Assembly: GCA_009784985.1 (NCBI GenBank)
Contig: WQXF01000016.1
Coordinates: 1-36,082 of the forward strand
Reading direction: 5' to 3'
DNA from: Clostridia bacterium
GTDB lineage: Bacteria > Bacillota > Clostridia > Christensenellales > Aristaeellaceae
DNA: 36,082 nt
The notes beneath the pieces are model-generated. The model had not been told where the DNA came from. It saw only the letters and a list, made by a program, of their open reading frames with translations, and did not search any database. Each line of letters begins with the position of its first letter. Within the stretch, counting starts at the first letter, position 1. A program made the translations under genes and the position numbers. Positions 24,332 through 32,745 of the stretch are shown here, one piece after another.

Positions 24332-25315
24332 ATGAAAAAGATGCCTCTCCGCCTCCTCGTCGCGTTGCTGCTCGTGATCACGTCTATTATTTCTGTTTCT
24401 TCCCCCACCGCCTTTGCCGAAGATTCCCCGGCGTTTGAGAATTCCAGGCTCCAGCGCGTCGTGTACATGCCCAATGGGGCCGGCCCTTTCCATTACTATG
24501 CGCAAAACGATCCGGTTTGGAACGGCTTGGTGTACGAAGCCCCTAATGCCTCCAGCCAGCGCCCCTTTGGCGAGGGCGGGTGCAATCCCACCGCTCTGGC
24601 CATGGTGGTGGCTTCCCTGGTGCCTGCCGAGCGCCTCAATCTGCTGGGCTTAAACACCGCCAGGGGCAGGACCTTTACAATGTGCACCTGCTCGGTCAAC
24701 AAGCACTTTTGCTACTTGGGCCGAAAAGACCCCGATCATTTACGCACCACCCTGCTCACCAACGACGATTTTGCCACCGCGCTGCCCCTGGCCCTCGGGG
24801 ATTTTGCCACCGGCAACAACTCCAACCAACGCCTCCACCGGCTGGTGGGCTCCCGCCAAGGGGGAAACGGCGGCACTTCAAAAACTTTGTTTGAGCCCAT
24901 TGCCGAGGTATACGGCCTGTCCTTGCGCACTTCCCGCCAGATGAGCGATGTGATCGCCACCCTGGATCGCGGAGGCATGGCCATCGCGCTGTGCAGCGGC
25001 AACTCGCAAATCTTTAGCGCTGGCAACGGCCACTATGTTGTGATCGCCAGCTATGACGACGAGTATCTGTACATCATGGATCCTTTTGTCCGCCATTCGT
25101 ACCCACAGGATCGCCGCGGATTCATCGAGATGCTGGATGACGGCATCGTGCGGATCAAGCGCACCTGCGGCAAAAACGTAGGCTTTGGCACCTTCGCGCT
25201 CTTTGAGCCGGCTCCCGAAACATACTACGCCAGCCTGCCCGTGCTGCTGAACCCCTACACGCGGGAAGTGGCTTCCACCTCCATCGATGGCAGCTTGACT
25301 GCCAGCGGGTATTGA
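24332..25315 (+). CDS. Secreted C39-like (papain-fold) cysteine peptidase
   Basis: Protein of 327 residues with a clear signal peptide: a Lys-containing N-terminus, a hydrophobic core at about 6-22 and an AFA-ED type cleavage site after residue 29. The mature part matches C39_2-type peptidases: FGEGGCNPTALAMV carries the nucleophile Cys84, GNGHYVVIASYDD the catalytic His234, and YIMDPF the Asp250. Between them lies a Cys-rich insert (CTCSVNKHFC), plus later cysteines, that might bind metal or form disulfides. It probably cuts a peptide or crosslinked wall protein outside the cell. The neighbours do not name a substrate. It is followed by its own terminator, so it is a single-gene unit. Confidence 0.85.
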   Translation: MKKMPLRLLVALLLVITSIISVSSPTAFAEDSPAFENSRLQRVVYMPNGAGPFHYYAQNDPVWNGLVYEAPNASSQRPFGEGGCNPTALAMVVASLVPAERLNLLGLNTARGRTFTMCTCSVNKHFCYLGRKDPDHLRTTLLTNDDFATALPLALGDFATGNNSNQRLHRLVGSRQGGNGGTSKTLFEPIAEVYGLSLRTSRQMSDVIATLDRGGMAIALCSGNSQIFSAGNGHYVVIASYDDEYLYIMDPFVRHSYPQDRRGFIEMLDDGIVRIKRTCGKNVGFGTFALFEPAPETYYASLPVLLNPYTREVASTSIDGSLTASGY

Positions 25316-25341
25316 TCCCAAGCAAATCAAAAGTAAAAAGT

Positions 25342-25376
25342 GCGCCCCTCGCATCCAATGCAGGGGCGCGTTTTTT
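25342..25376 (+). terminator. Rho-independent terminator after the C39-like gene
   Basis: GCGCCCCT (25342-25349) pairs with AGGGGCGC (25362-25369), and an inner GCAT/ATGC pair extends the stem. Six Ts follow at 25371-25376. It lies 26 bp past the stop. Confidence 0.92.
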
Positions 25377-25386
25377 GTTCCTTGCC

Positions 25387-25415
25387 TTGCTTCGCATTGC
25401 CTGGAGGGGTATACT
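25387..25415 (+). promoter_or_regulatory. Candidate promoter of the VbhA-Fic operon
   Basis: TTGCTT (25387-25392) and TATACT (25410-25415) are 17 bp apart. They sit between the upstream terminator and the GTG start at 25443, so the toxin-antitoxin pair is an independent unit. The -10 region reads TATACTATAG, the same 10 bases as at the promoter at 31265. Confidence 0.6.
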
Positions 25416-25442
25416 ATAGACTAAGAGATAGGAGGGGCCCTC

Positions 25443-25667
25443 GTGAGACAAAGAGCCAACGGCAACCCGACCAAATCGACAGTGGAAATAGATCGGATTA
25501 TTCGGAACACCTCTTTCAGTATGGAAGTAGAGGGCTTTGACATACCGCCAGCGCAAAAAGAGGATTGGCGAAAGGTTTTGGCAGGGGAACTTGATTCCCA
25601 AGTACTGATGAATCAGTACATAGAAAAAGCCCGCCGCTATGGAGCTGAGAGCTATGACGCCCAATAA
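25443..25667 (+). CDS. VbhA-type antitoxin of a class I Fic module
   Basis: Protein of 74 residues. It carries SMEVEG at 26-31, which fits the class I Fic inhibitory motif [S/T]xxxE[G/N] (Ser26, Glu30, Gly31). In VbhA-like antitoxins this helix puts the Glu into the Fic active site and blocks ATP from binding productively. The rest, PPAQKEDWRKVLAGELDSQ and the following helix, resembles the VbhA small helical domain. The GTG start has GGAGG upstream. The toxin gene starts inside its last codons, the usual antitoxin-first order. Confidence 0.85.
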   Translation: MRQRANGNPTKSTVEIDRIIRNTSFSMEVEGFDIPPAQKEDWRKVLAGELDSQVLMNQYIEKARRYGAESYDAQ

Positions 25668-26268
25668 TTACAGCTATAGCCGTGACGAGCACTACTGCTA
25701 TCCACCAGACTATCGTGTTTTGGTCAACCGCTTCGACATAAGAAAACAGGAAGCGCTTGATGAAATCGAAAGGGAAATCGTGGGCTTAAAGCTGCTTGAG
25801 ATTCAAGCGTACCCCATACCAGGAAACTTTGATCTGCTACACCTAAAAGTGATCCACCGCCGCCTGTTCCAGGACATCTACGCCTGGGCAGGAGAGGTAC
25901 GAAAGGGAAGCTTTCTGCAAAAAGGCGAAACACTTTTTTGCTTGGGGCAGCACATAGAAAGTTTCGCGGCAGAAATCCATCACCAGTTAAATACGGAAAA
26001 GTATCTGCGTGGTTTAGGTAAGCTTGAACTGATTGACCGGCTCGCCTACCATATGGGAGAGATCAATGCGCTCCATCCCTTCCGCGAAGGCAACGGGCGC
26101 ACTCAGCGAGTATACTTTCATCAACTGGTTATGGGGGCGGGCTATAACCTGGACTTCAATCAAATCCCTCATGAGGAGCTTCTGGCGGCGGATATCGCTG
26201 CTTTTGAACAAAACTATGCCCCACTCAAGGCAATTCTTGAGCGCTCACTTTATCCGATTGAATCTTGA
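25654..26268 (+). CDS. Fic/DOC family AMP-transferase toxin
   Basis: Protein of 204 residues with an intact Fic motif, HPFREGNGRTQR at 141-152, matching HxFx(D/E)GNGRxxR. Catalytic His141 and the phosphate-binding Gly-Asn-Gly-Arg are present, so it is predicted active. An upstream WAGEVRKGSFLQKGETLFC region resembles the target-docking flap of Fic enzymes. It should move AMP from ATP onto a Tyr, Ser or Thr of a cellular target; VbhT-like toxins hit gyrase and topoisomerase IV. The ATG at 25654 is chosen for a GGAG nine bases upstream; 25639 is an in-frame alternative. It overlaps the antitoxin by 14 bp. It ends 21 bp from the convergent polysaccharide operon with no terminator between. Confidence 0.93.
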   Translation: MTPNNYSYSRDEHYCYPPDYRVLVNRFDIRKQEALDEIEREIVGLKLLEIQAYPIPGNFDLLHLKVIHRRLFQDIYAWAGEVRKGSFLQKGETLFCLGQHIESFAAEIHHQLNTEKYLRGLGKLELIDRLAYHMGEINALHPFREGNGRTQRVYFHQLVMGAGYNLDFNQIPHEELLAADIAAFEQNYAPLKAILERSLYPIES

Positions 26269-26289
26269 TGCTCAAGGAGCGTTCAAATC

Positions 26290-27579
26290 TTATTCGATGA
26301 TGTCCGCGTAGATCATCTCTTGAAGCGCTTCTTGCCGATGATTTTTTTGTACCGCCACTAGGCCGTTTTGGGCGCAGGCCGTGCGCCGCTGGGCATCAAA
26401 AAGGGCGCGCAGGCCGTGCAGCAATTCCTTACGATAAGGCTTTTCCACAAGAACCGCAGCATCCTGCTGGCGCAGGTAAGCCATGGACGAGATATCCGCC
26501 GGGCCAACGGCCAAGATACAGCGCCCGGCAGCCATGTACTCCGGAATCTTGGTAGACAACGACAGCCTGGTCACCTTCCGTGCTGCACGCCTGAAGGACT
26601 CCACCATCACCAGCACATTGGCTTTGCCCATCTCTTTGGCAAGCTGCTGGGGCGTTAGGGAACCGCATACGGCCGTCACCGGTTCCAGCGTTAGCTTTTT
26701 GTGGAGGCGCTGGGGCAACGGACGCGGGGTGTAAATCTCCAACACGGCTTCGTACCCCTCCTGGCGCAACGTGAGCAGGGCGAGGCCGATCTCTCGCAAC
26801 ACCCGCCAGCGGCCGGTATGCAAACTGCCGGCATAAAGCAGCCGTAACGGAGCCGCTTCCGGCTCGGGCGCGATATCTGTTAACGTTACGCAGTTGGCGG
26901 CCACACGAATGTGATCACAATCAAAGCGGCGCGCGTACTCCGCCTGCATCGCCGGGCCAATGGCGTACACGGCCTGGGCGCGGGCCAACCCGGCCTTAAA
27001 CCGCTCAAGATAACGGCGGCGGAACACCCAGGCCATGGGCAAGATCGGGTGCGCCACATACGTGTAGTCATCGGTGAGCTGCATCAGCAACTTGATGCCG
27101 TATCGCTGGCAAATCCACAGCGCGATATCGTAGGCAAACGGATAATTGCTACCTTGGAAAAATACCGCCTCGGGCGCAAAGGCGTCCAGCCATTGGAGTA
27201 ACGCGGGGGAGCGCCAGCGCCCGCTGCGCCAGAGCAGGTCGCGCAGGTATTCGGGCAATGGGTAGTGGCGGTTGAGCGCCCACTGGAGCAACGGCCATAT
27301 CCTTTGCACCCATCGGCTACCCGATGACGGCCCTTGCACTTGCCGAACTGCGGCTCCGGCGGGCGCGCCGGTGAGCAGGGAACGAAGCATCTGCATGTCG
27401 GTACACTGAAAAAACCGGTCACAGATAGTGAAGCTGGGCAAATCGATGGATAGATAGAGCTGGGCCAGCTTTTCCCGCGGCCAGTTGGCAAAAAATGAGG
27501 TGAGGGTTTTGCCGTTGTTTTGCGTGTCGCTGAGCGCGTTGTGGCTGAGGATCAGCACGCGGCGGTGTTCGTTTTGCAT
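26290..27579 (-). CDS. Glycosyltransferase (GT-B, GT4-like)
   Basis: Protein of 429 residues with GT-B features: an N-terminal RVLILSHNALSDTQNNGKT segment, LRLLYAGSLHTGRW opening the donor domain, and SLSTKIPEYMAAGRCILAVGP in the C-terminal half, matching the GT4 donor site. I chose the ATG at 27579, with AAGGGG about eight bases upstream; the longer frame to 27729 runs through the flippase gene. Its start overlaps the flippase stop as TGATG, so the two are coupled. It is the last gene of the four-gene polysaccharide operon. Sugar donor and acceptor are unknown. Confidence 0.87.
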   Translation of the reverse strand: MQNEHRRVLILSHNALSDTQNNGKTLTSFFANWPREKLAQLYLSIDLPSFTICDRFFQCTDMQMLRSLLTGAPAGAAVRQVQGPSSGSRWVQRIWPLLQWALNRHYPLPEYLRDLLWRSGRWRSPALLQWLDAFAPEAVFFQGSNYPFAYDIALWICQRYGIKLLMQLTDDYTYVAHPILPMAWVFRRRYLERFKAGLARAQAVYAIGPAMQAEYARRFDCDHIRVAANCVTLTDIAPEPEAAPLRLLYAGSLHTGRWRVLREIGLALLTLRQEGYEAVLEIYTPRPLPQRLHKKLTLEPVTAVCGSLTPQQLAKEMGKANVLVMVESFRRAARKVTRLSLSTKIPEYMAAGRCILAVGPADISSMAYLRQQDAAVLVEKPYRKELLHGLRALFDAQRRTACAQNGLVAVQKNHRQEALQEMIYADIIE

Positions 27580-28979
27580 CAAAAAAACCCCTTTCGGCGG
27601 ATGATTTTCCGTAGTAGAAGCGTTGCGCAGACCACAGCCAGCGGCCAGCGAACCCACCACAACCAGGGCAAAGCAAGGCAAAGCACCGCGCAGGTAAAGA
27701 TCGCCGCCATCCCCCACGCCATGCCGCACACCGGATGAGATAGAGGAAATGCCCTACGCGCTGTAAACCAAAGCAAACCAAACAGCACGATGTATGCCAG
27801 AACGGTAGAAAACGCCGCACCAACGCCTCCCAAGCGAGGAATCAGCAGAAGGTTGCAGCCAATGTTTATGAGCAACGCTACCACTGAAATCGGTGCGGTC
27901 CACCCGGTTTTTTTCGCATAGATTGCCTGGTTGAGCGGGAAGGAACTCAAGAAGCGAAAATACACCGCTACTGCGGTCATGGCCATCATCGGAACGCCTG
28001 CCCAAAAAGCCGGATCAACCAACAACCGAAAAATCTCTGGTGAAACTAGCAAAAAACCAGCTGTAAGCAACGTGAACGTGATCACATATTGGCGGCTTTG
28101 TTCCCCGGCCTCACGATAACGTTGGACATTTAAGTGCTCATAGTAGGTGGGAAGCCATGCCATATTAAACGAAGAAAAAATATCATCCAGCAACGCACCA
28201 AAGGTGTACGCTAGGCTGTAGATTCCCGCAATCCCGATATAACCCGAAGCCGTAAGCATCAAGCGGTTGCTCTGTGGTGGCAGCAGATAAAACGCTGTTT
28301 GAAAGATAAGGGGCAGAGAAATAGCGAGGGCAAAGCGCCAATTCCCCCAGGAAAAAAAGGATTTTCCCCGGGCAAGCATCCGCACGTACAACCACACGGC
28401 CACAATGATGGAAGGGAGCGCCTGGCCGTATAAACGCGCCATGAGTTTGTCCGGCATCGTTACGACCAACAGAACCGAAAGGGCAATCGTGGACAGCATC
28501 AGAAACAAGGAAAGAAAGAAATAAGAGCGTTGCTTTTTTTCTTGAGCCAGCGCGGAAAGATAAGCATTGGAAGCAAAGAAGAAAAAGCTGTAGAGTAACA
28601 GAAGCGGCAAGAGGGAAGCAGGGAGCTGCAACCACGCGGCGACCATCCCACGAAGCAGATACGTCAGCACGCCAAAAACGGCGAAACTAACCGTGGAAAG
28701 CATAAGCGTGTTAGATAAAAAAGCGCGCCATGCAGGCTCCGTCAGCTGCGCTCGCGCAACCGGATAGGCCCCATATGAAAACAAGCTGCAAACCAAAACC
28801 AATAGCGTGGCCCACACCGCAAATAACGAGAATATGCCGTATTGCTCCGGTGTCATCAACCGCGTAAAGACCGGCGCTGTCAAAATGCTGGTTCCCCGCG
28901 CCAGCATTAGGCCAACGGTGAACCATGCCGCTCGCGTGGAGGTGTTGTTGGCTTTCAGCAGTTTCGATATTGTATGCAT
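27579..28979 (-). CDS. Wzx-type polysaccharide flippase
   Basis: Very hydrophobic protein of 466 residues with about 12-14 membrane segments. It begins with TRAAWFTVGLMLARGTSILT and then MTPEQYGIFSLFAVW, the usual opening of oligosaccharide flippases (MATE/Wzx superfamily). SGYIGIAGIYSLAYTFGALL, also typical, lies in the middle. It should move lipid-linked repeat units across the membrane to a polymerase. It lies 8 bp after the CapE/FnlA-like gene and overlaps the downstream glycosyltransferase. It is the only flippase visible in the window, so it could serve both polysaccharide regions. Confidence 0.93.
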   Translation of the reverse strand: MHTISKLLKANNTSTRAAWFTVGLMLARGTSILTAPVFTRLMTPEQYGIFSLFAVWATLLVLVCSLFSYGAYPVARAQLTEPAWRAFLSNTLMLSTVSFAVFGVLTYLLRGMVAAWLQLPASLLPLLLLYSFFFFASNAYLSALAQEKKQRSYFFLSLFLMLSTIALSVLLVVTMPDKLMARLYGQALPSIIVAVWLYVRMLARGKSFFSWGNWRFALAISLPLIFQTAFYLLPPQSNRLMLTASGYIGIAGIYSLAYTFGALLDDIFSSFNMAWLPTYYEHLNVQRYREAGEQSRQYVITFTLLTAGFLLVSPEIFRLLVDPAFWAGVPMMAMTAVAVYFRFLSSFPLNQAIYAKKTGWTAPISVVALLINIGCNLLLIPRLGGVGAAFSTVLAYIVLFGLLWFTARRAFPLSHPVCGMAWGMAAIFTCAVLCLALPWLWWVRWPLAVVCATLLLRKIIRRKGFF

Positions 28980-28987
28980 GTCCCTTA

Positions 28988-30001
28988 TTACCGCGCGCGG
29001 TACGCCCGCACCGCCTCACGTATCTGTTCCAACTCCATCAGCATATCCTTCAGTTCCTCTACCGAAAGCTGCTGGGTATTATCCGAATTGTACTCCTCCA
29101 GCAGCGGCATCTCCACACCCTCCTCAAAAAACTGTGAGTATTGCAAATCTCGCGTATCCGCCGGGATGCGGAAATACTTGCCGTTATCTTCGGCCAGCCG
29201 CATCTCCTCGCGGGTGAGCAGGCTTTCGTTGTGCTTCTCGCCGTGGCGGGTACCGATGATCTTGATAGGTACATCGGCTTGAAATAACTCAACCAGCGCC
29301 CTAGCCAGCGTATCGATGGTGCAGGCCGGAGCTTTTTGCACAAACAGATCGCCGGGCCGCGCGTTTTGGAACGCGTACATCACCAGATCCACCGAGTCGT
29401 CCAGCGACATCAAAAAGCGCGTCATCTTTGGGTCGGTCACCGTAAGGGGCCGGCCCTGCTGTATCTGCTCAATAAACAGCGGAATCACACTGCCCCGCGA
29501 GAGCATCACGTTGCCGTAGCGGGTGCCGCACATGATGGTCTTGGAGCTGTTGCGGCTCTCGGCGATCATCACCTTTTCCATCAGCGCCTTGGAAATGCCC
29601 ATGGCGTTGATGGGGTACACGGCCTTATCGGTAGACAGGCAAATCACGCTCTTTACGTCACAGTCCATGGCGGCGTGCAGGGTGTTGTAGGTTCCTTCTA
29701 CGTTGGTGCGCATCGCCTCTATAGGAAAGAACTCGCAAGAGGGTACTTGCTTAAGCGCGGCGGCGCTAAACACGTAGTCCACCCCCCGCATAGCGCCCAG
29801 TATGGACAGGGGATCGCGCACATCGCCGATGTAAAACTTAAGCTTAGACGAACGATACTGGCGGCGCATATCGTCTTGCTTTTTCTCATCGCGGGAGAAT
29901 ACGCGTATCTCCCGGATGTTGGTGTCCAAAAAGTGGCCGAGCAGGGCATTGCCAAAGCTGCCTGTGCCCCCGGTGATCAGTAGGATTTCGTTGTCAAACA
30001 T
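28988..30001 (-). CDS. CapE/FnlA-like UDP-GlcNAc 4,6-dehydratase/5-epimerase
   Basis: Extended SDR protein of 337 residues. It has the NAD(P) motif TGGTGSFG at 10-17, FSRDEKKQDDMR near 35-46, and STDKAVYPINAMGISKALME near 123-141. The catalytic Tyr of standard SDR enzymes is Met134 here, with Lys138 (MxxxK), as in CapE and FnlA. Those enzymes convert UDP-GlcNAc to a 2-acetamido-2,6-dideoxy-hexulose and invert C5, the first step toward UDP-L-FucNAc or UDP-L-QuiNAc. The reductase and epimerase partners (CapF/CapG-like) are not in the window. Its ATG at 30001 overlaps the WbuB-like gene by 8 bp. Confidence 0.9.
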   Translation of the reverse strand: MFDNEILLITGGTGSFGNALLGHFLDTNIREIRVFSRDEKKQDDMRRQYRSSKLKFYIGDVRDPLSILGAMRGVDYVFSAAALKQVPSCEFFPIEAMRTNVEGTYNTLHAAMDCDVKSVICLSTDKAVYPINAMGISKALMEKVMIAESRNSSKTIMCGTRYGNVMLSRGSVIPLFIEQIQQGRPLTVTDPKMTRFLMSLDDSVDLVMYAFQNARPGDLFVQKAPACTIDTLARALVELFQADVPIKIIGTRHGEKHNESLLTREEMRLAEDNGKYFRIPADTRDLQYSQFFEEGVEMPLLEEYNSDNTQQLSVEELKDMLMELEQIREAVRAYRAR

Positions 30002-31205
30002 GGTGGTGTCCTCCTTGTACCATCAACTCTACGAGCTTTTCCATAAAAACCTCCCGGCGGAAATGCTTCAAATAATATGTGCGGCCCCGCTCACCCATGG
30101 CGCGGGCTTGGGGGATATCGACCATGGCCTGGGCCATGCAGCGCGCCAGGCCTTTGGCGTCGGAGGCGGGGGCGCAAAATCCGCACCCAACTTCGGCCAG
30201 CAGCTCCGCCGCCGCGTTATCTACCGCGGCCACCACCGGTTTGCCCGCGGACATATAGCTCTGCAGCTTGCCGGGCAGGGTTTGCCCCACAAAGCTGTCA
30301 CCGGCCAAAGTAAGTAAAAAGGCGTCGGCCAGGCGGTAATACCCCGGCATTTGTTCCAAAGGCTTGCGGCCATGGAAGGTGACTTTTTTCTCCAGTCCCA
30401 ACTCAGCGGTTAGGGCGCGCACCGCCTCCAACTCGCTGCCTGCGCCAACAATGTGCACGTGAAAATTTAGCGTATCCCCCAGGAGGGCGACGGCACGCAG
30501 GATGCAGGGCACATCTTGGGCAGTGCCCACATTGCCGGCAAACACAAAATCGAAAACGCCGTTTTCTTCGTATTGCCCGGCCACTTCGTCAAACAGCGCC
30601 TCGCAGTGCTGGGGCAGGTAATGCATCCGTGCCGGGTCCACACCATGGGTATCGGCCAAGTATTGTTCGAAGGGACGGGAACACACCGCCAGCAGATCGG
30701 TAGCCCGGTAGATCCGTCCACTGATCCGGGATACCACGCGGTAGATTAACGACCCTTCGCCCAAGCCCCACACTTTCATGGATTCCGGCCACAGATCCAG
30801 GCAATACAGCAGGTGAGGGCAACGATAGCGCCGGGCCAAGCGGATGGCCGGCAGCGCCTGGGAAACCGGCGAGGTTTGGTACGTAAACACCGCGTCCACG
30901 GTTCCAACACGGCCCATAAAGGAGGCGTACAGCCAGCCTTCGACGGCAAAGGAGGCGTAGTTGATCAGCCGCCAGAAAGCGCCAGTCCGCCGCCGGGTGG
31001 TGGGCAGGCGGATCACCTCCACACCATGGATCATTTCGCGCCGCTTTTGGAAGCGGCGGTACGCCGGGGGCACCATGCCCGTATCATAATCGGGCAGGCC
31101 GGTGATCACGCGCACCTGGTGCCCCTGCTCCCGCAGGGCAAAGGCGATGTCGTTCACACGAAAGGAATCCGGGTAAAAGTGCTGGCTTACGATGATCAAA
31201 CGCAT
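29994..31205 (-). CDS. WbuB-like family 4 glycosyltransferase
   Basis: Protein of 403 residues with the GT4 fold and a WbuB/WcaI-type start: IIVSQHFYPDSFRVNDIAFAL and VRVITGLPDYDTG. Also seen are YCLDLWPESMKVWGLG near 130, FAGNVGTAQDV near 220, and SAGKPVVAAVDNAAAELL in the donor domain. WbuB transfers L-FucNAc to lipid-linked GlcNAc in E. coli O26, which fits the CapE/FnlA-like enzyme next door. It is the first gene of the four-gene operon, downstream of the divergent promoter. The exact sugar is inferred, not shown. Confidence 0.9.
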   Translation of the reverse strand: MRLIIVSQHFYPDSFRVNDIAFALREQGHQVRVITGLPDYDTGMVPPAYRRFQKRREMIHGVEVIRLPTTRRRTGAFWRLINYASFAVEGWLYASFMGRVGTVDAVFTYQTSPVSQALPAIRLARRYRCPHLLYCLDLWPESMKVWGLGEGSLIYRVVSRISGRIYRATDLLAVCSRPFEQYLADTHGVDPARMHYLPQHCEALFDEVAGQYEENGVFDFVFAGNVGTAQDVPCILRAVALLGDTLNFHVHIVGAGSELEAVRALTAELGLEKKVTFHGRKPLEQMPGYYRLADAFLLTLAGDSFVGQTLPGKLQSYMSAGKPVVAAVDNAAAELLAEVGCGFCAPASDAKGLARCMAQAMVDIPQARAMGERGRTYYLKHFRREVFMEKLVELMVQGGHHHV

Positions 31206-31241
31206 GCGTTGCTCCCATTGCCCCCCATTTCTTGGAATGGC

Positions 31242-31270
31242 TTGCGAGAAAAGTCGAAACCGTTTATACT
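31242..31270 (+). promoter_or_regulatory. Candidate promoter of the large phosphoglycosyl transferase
   Basis: TTGCGA (31242-31247) and TATACT (31265-31270) are 17 bp apart, about 75 bp upstream of the TTG start at 31345. Its -10 overlaps the -10 of the divergent promoter by three bases (31268-31270), so the two promoters face across each other. Confidence 0.6.
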
Positions 31271-31296
31271 ATAGTTGATTTCCAATCGAAGTGCAA
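31268..31296 (-). promoter_or_regulatory. Candidate promoter of the WbuB-CapE-Wzx-GT operon
   Basis: On the minus strand, TTGCAC (31291-31296) and TATAGT (31268-31273) are 17 bp apart, about 65 bp upstream of the 31205 start. The -10 box shares 31268-31270 with the plus-strand -10. Confidence 0.6.
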
Positions 31297-31344
31297 GCCC
31301 CGTCATTTTCAAAGCCAATTTCAAATACAAAGGAGGAATCCCGA

Positions 31345-32745
31345 TTGCGGTTTGCATATAGGCGTTCCATCGTGTCCTTGGTGCGCCTGCTGTTCCTGGC
31401 AAGCTTGATCGCCCTGTTTTACTTGGGTTGGCACGAGGGGTATGAGCAGACCCTATTTTTTAACTTCGGCAACTATGTGGTGCTGTTTAGTTACTCGGTG
31501 ATGCTGCTGGTGTTTATGAACGTGTACGGAGGCCTGCGGGTGGGATCGGTACGGGTGACCAACCTGCTGCTTTCGTGTTTTTTTGCGTTGCTATTTGCCA
31601 ACTTTTTTATCTATTTTGAACTGAGCCTCATTGCCCGGGAAATGCTGAGTACAGTGCCCCTGCTAGTCACTTTCGGGGGGCAGGTTTTGCTGGCCCTGGT
31701 GGGCTGCGTGGCCATGAACGCCGTGTACTACGCGCTTAACGATGCCCGCCAGGTAGTGGCCATCTACAGCGGCGATGAAGATGACGCCCGCGTAATCGAA
31801 AAGATGTCGCAATTCAACCGCCGCTTTACGGTGACGGAAACGGTGGACGCCCGCCAGCCCCTGGATGTGCTGATCGCCCGCATCGATCCGTATGATTCGG
31901 TGCTGCTGGGCCGCATGGAACCCGATACGCGCAAGGCGGTGTTTCAGTACTGCTACCGATCAGGCAAACGTATCAATATCCTGCCCGATTCCATGGAGAT
32001 CGCGCTGTGTGTGGCCACCAAAACGCAAATTTTTGATACGCCCATCCTGTTGTGTAAAAATCGCGAGCTCACACCGGAGCAGCGGCTGATCAAACGAATC
32101 ACGGACATCGTAATCTCTTCGCTAGGCATCGTCATACTGGGGCCGCTGATGCTGCTGATTGCCCTGGCCATCAAACTGCACGACGGCGGACCGGTATTTT
32201 ACCGGCAGGCGCGGCTCACCTTGGGTGGCCGCACATTTTCCATCATCAAGTTCCGCAGCATGCGGGTGGATGCGGACAAGGGTTTGGCCAAAGATGAATT
32301 GCGCGCCGTAAGCAACGATCCCCGCGTCACACGGATCGGCGCGCTGCTGCGCCCCTACCGGCTCGACGAGATCCCCCAGTTGTTTAATGTACTCACGGGC
32401 GAGATGTCCATCGTGGGCCCCCGCCCCGAGCGGGTGGAGCATTACACCCTTTATACACAGGAACTGCCCGAGTTTGCCCTCCGCCTGCGCGTAAAGGCGG
32501 GCCTGACGGGCTACGCACAGATTTACGGCCGGTACAATACCACCCCACGGGATAAGTTAAACATGGATCTGTTTTACACCGAGGATTTCTCCATCCTGCA
32601 GGATATCCGATTGCTGTTTATGACGCTGAAGATTCTGTTTGTGCGGGAAAGCGCCGAAGGTTTTGGCGGCGAAACCGAGCAGGTGGATTTGGACGCGTTG
32701 ACCAACCCTCAAAACAAAAAGAAAGAAGATGCAAAAGTAGGCTAA
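31345..32745 (+). CDS. Large phosphoglycosyl transferase (WbaP/WcaJ-like)
   Basis: Protein of 466 residues. About four membrane segments in the first 130 residues are followed by a nucleotide-binding-like domain, a further anchor segment near 260, and a sugar-transferase core. The core has PVFYRQARLTLGGRTFSIIKFRSMR near 290 (shown in part: GRTFSIIKFRSMR), the catalytic Asp341-Glu342 in YRLDEIPQLFN, and GEMSIVGPRP. It should link a sugar-1-phosphate to undecaprenyl phosphate. The TTG at 31345 has AGGAGG eight bases upstream; an ATG at 31291 would place the start inside the promoter. It is transcribed away from the adjacent operon and overlaps the YfhO stop by 4 bp tail to tail. It is the second initiating enzyme in the window. 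Confidence 0.92.
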   Translation: MRFAYRRSIVSLVRLLFLASLIALFYLGWHEGYEQTLFFNFGNYVVLFSYSVMLLVFMNVYGGLRVGSVRVTNLLLSCFFALLFANFFIYFELSLIAREMLSTVPLLVTFGGQVLLALVGCVAMNAVYYALNDARQVVAIYSGDEDDARVIEKMSQFNRRFTVTETVDARQPLDVLIARIDPYDSVLLGRMEPDTRKAVFQYCYRSGKRINILPDSMEIALCVATKTQIFDTPILLCKNRELTPEQRLIKRITDIVISSLGIVILGPLMLLIALAIKLHDGGPVFYRQARLTLGGRTFSIIKFRSMRVDADKGLAKDELRAVSNDPRVTRIGALLRPYRLDEIPQLFNVLTGEMSIVGPRPERVEHYTLYTQELPEFALRLRVKAGLTGYAQIYGRYNTTPRDKLNMDLFYTEDFSILQDIRLLFMTLKILFVRESAEGFGGETEQVDLDALTNPQNKKKEDAKVG

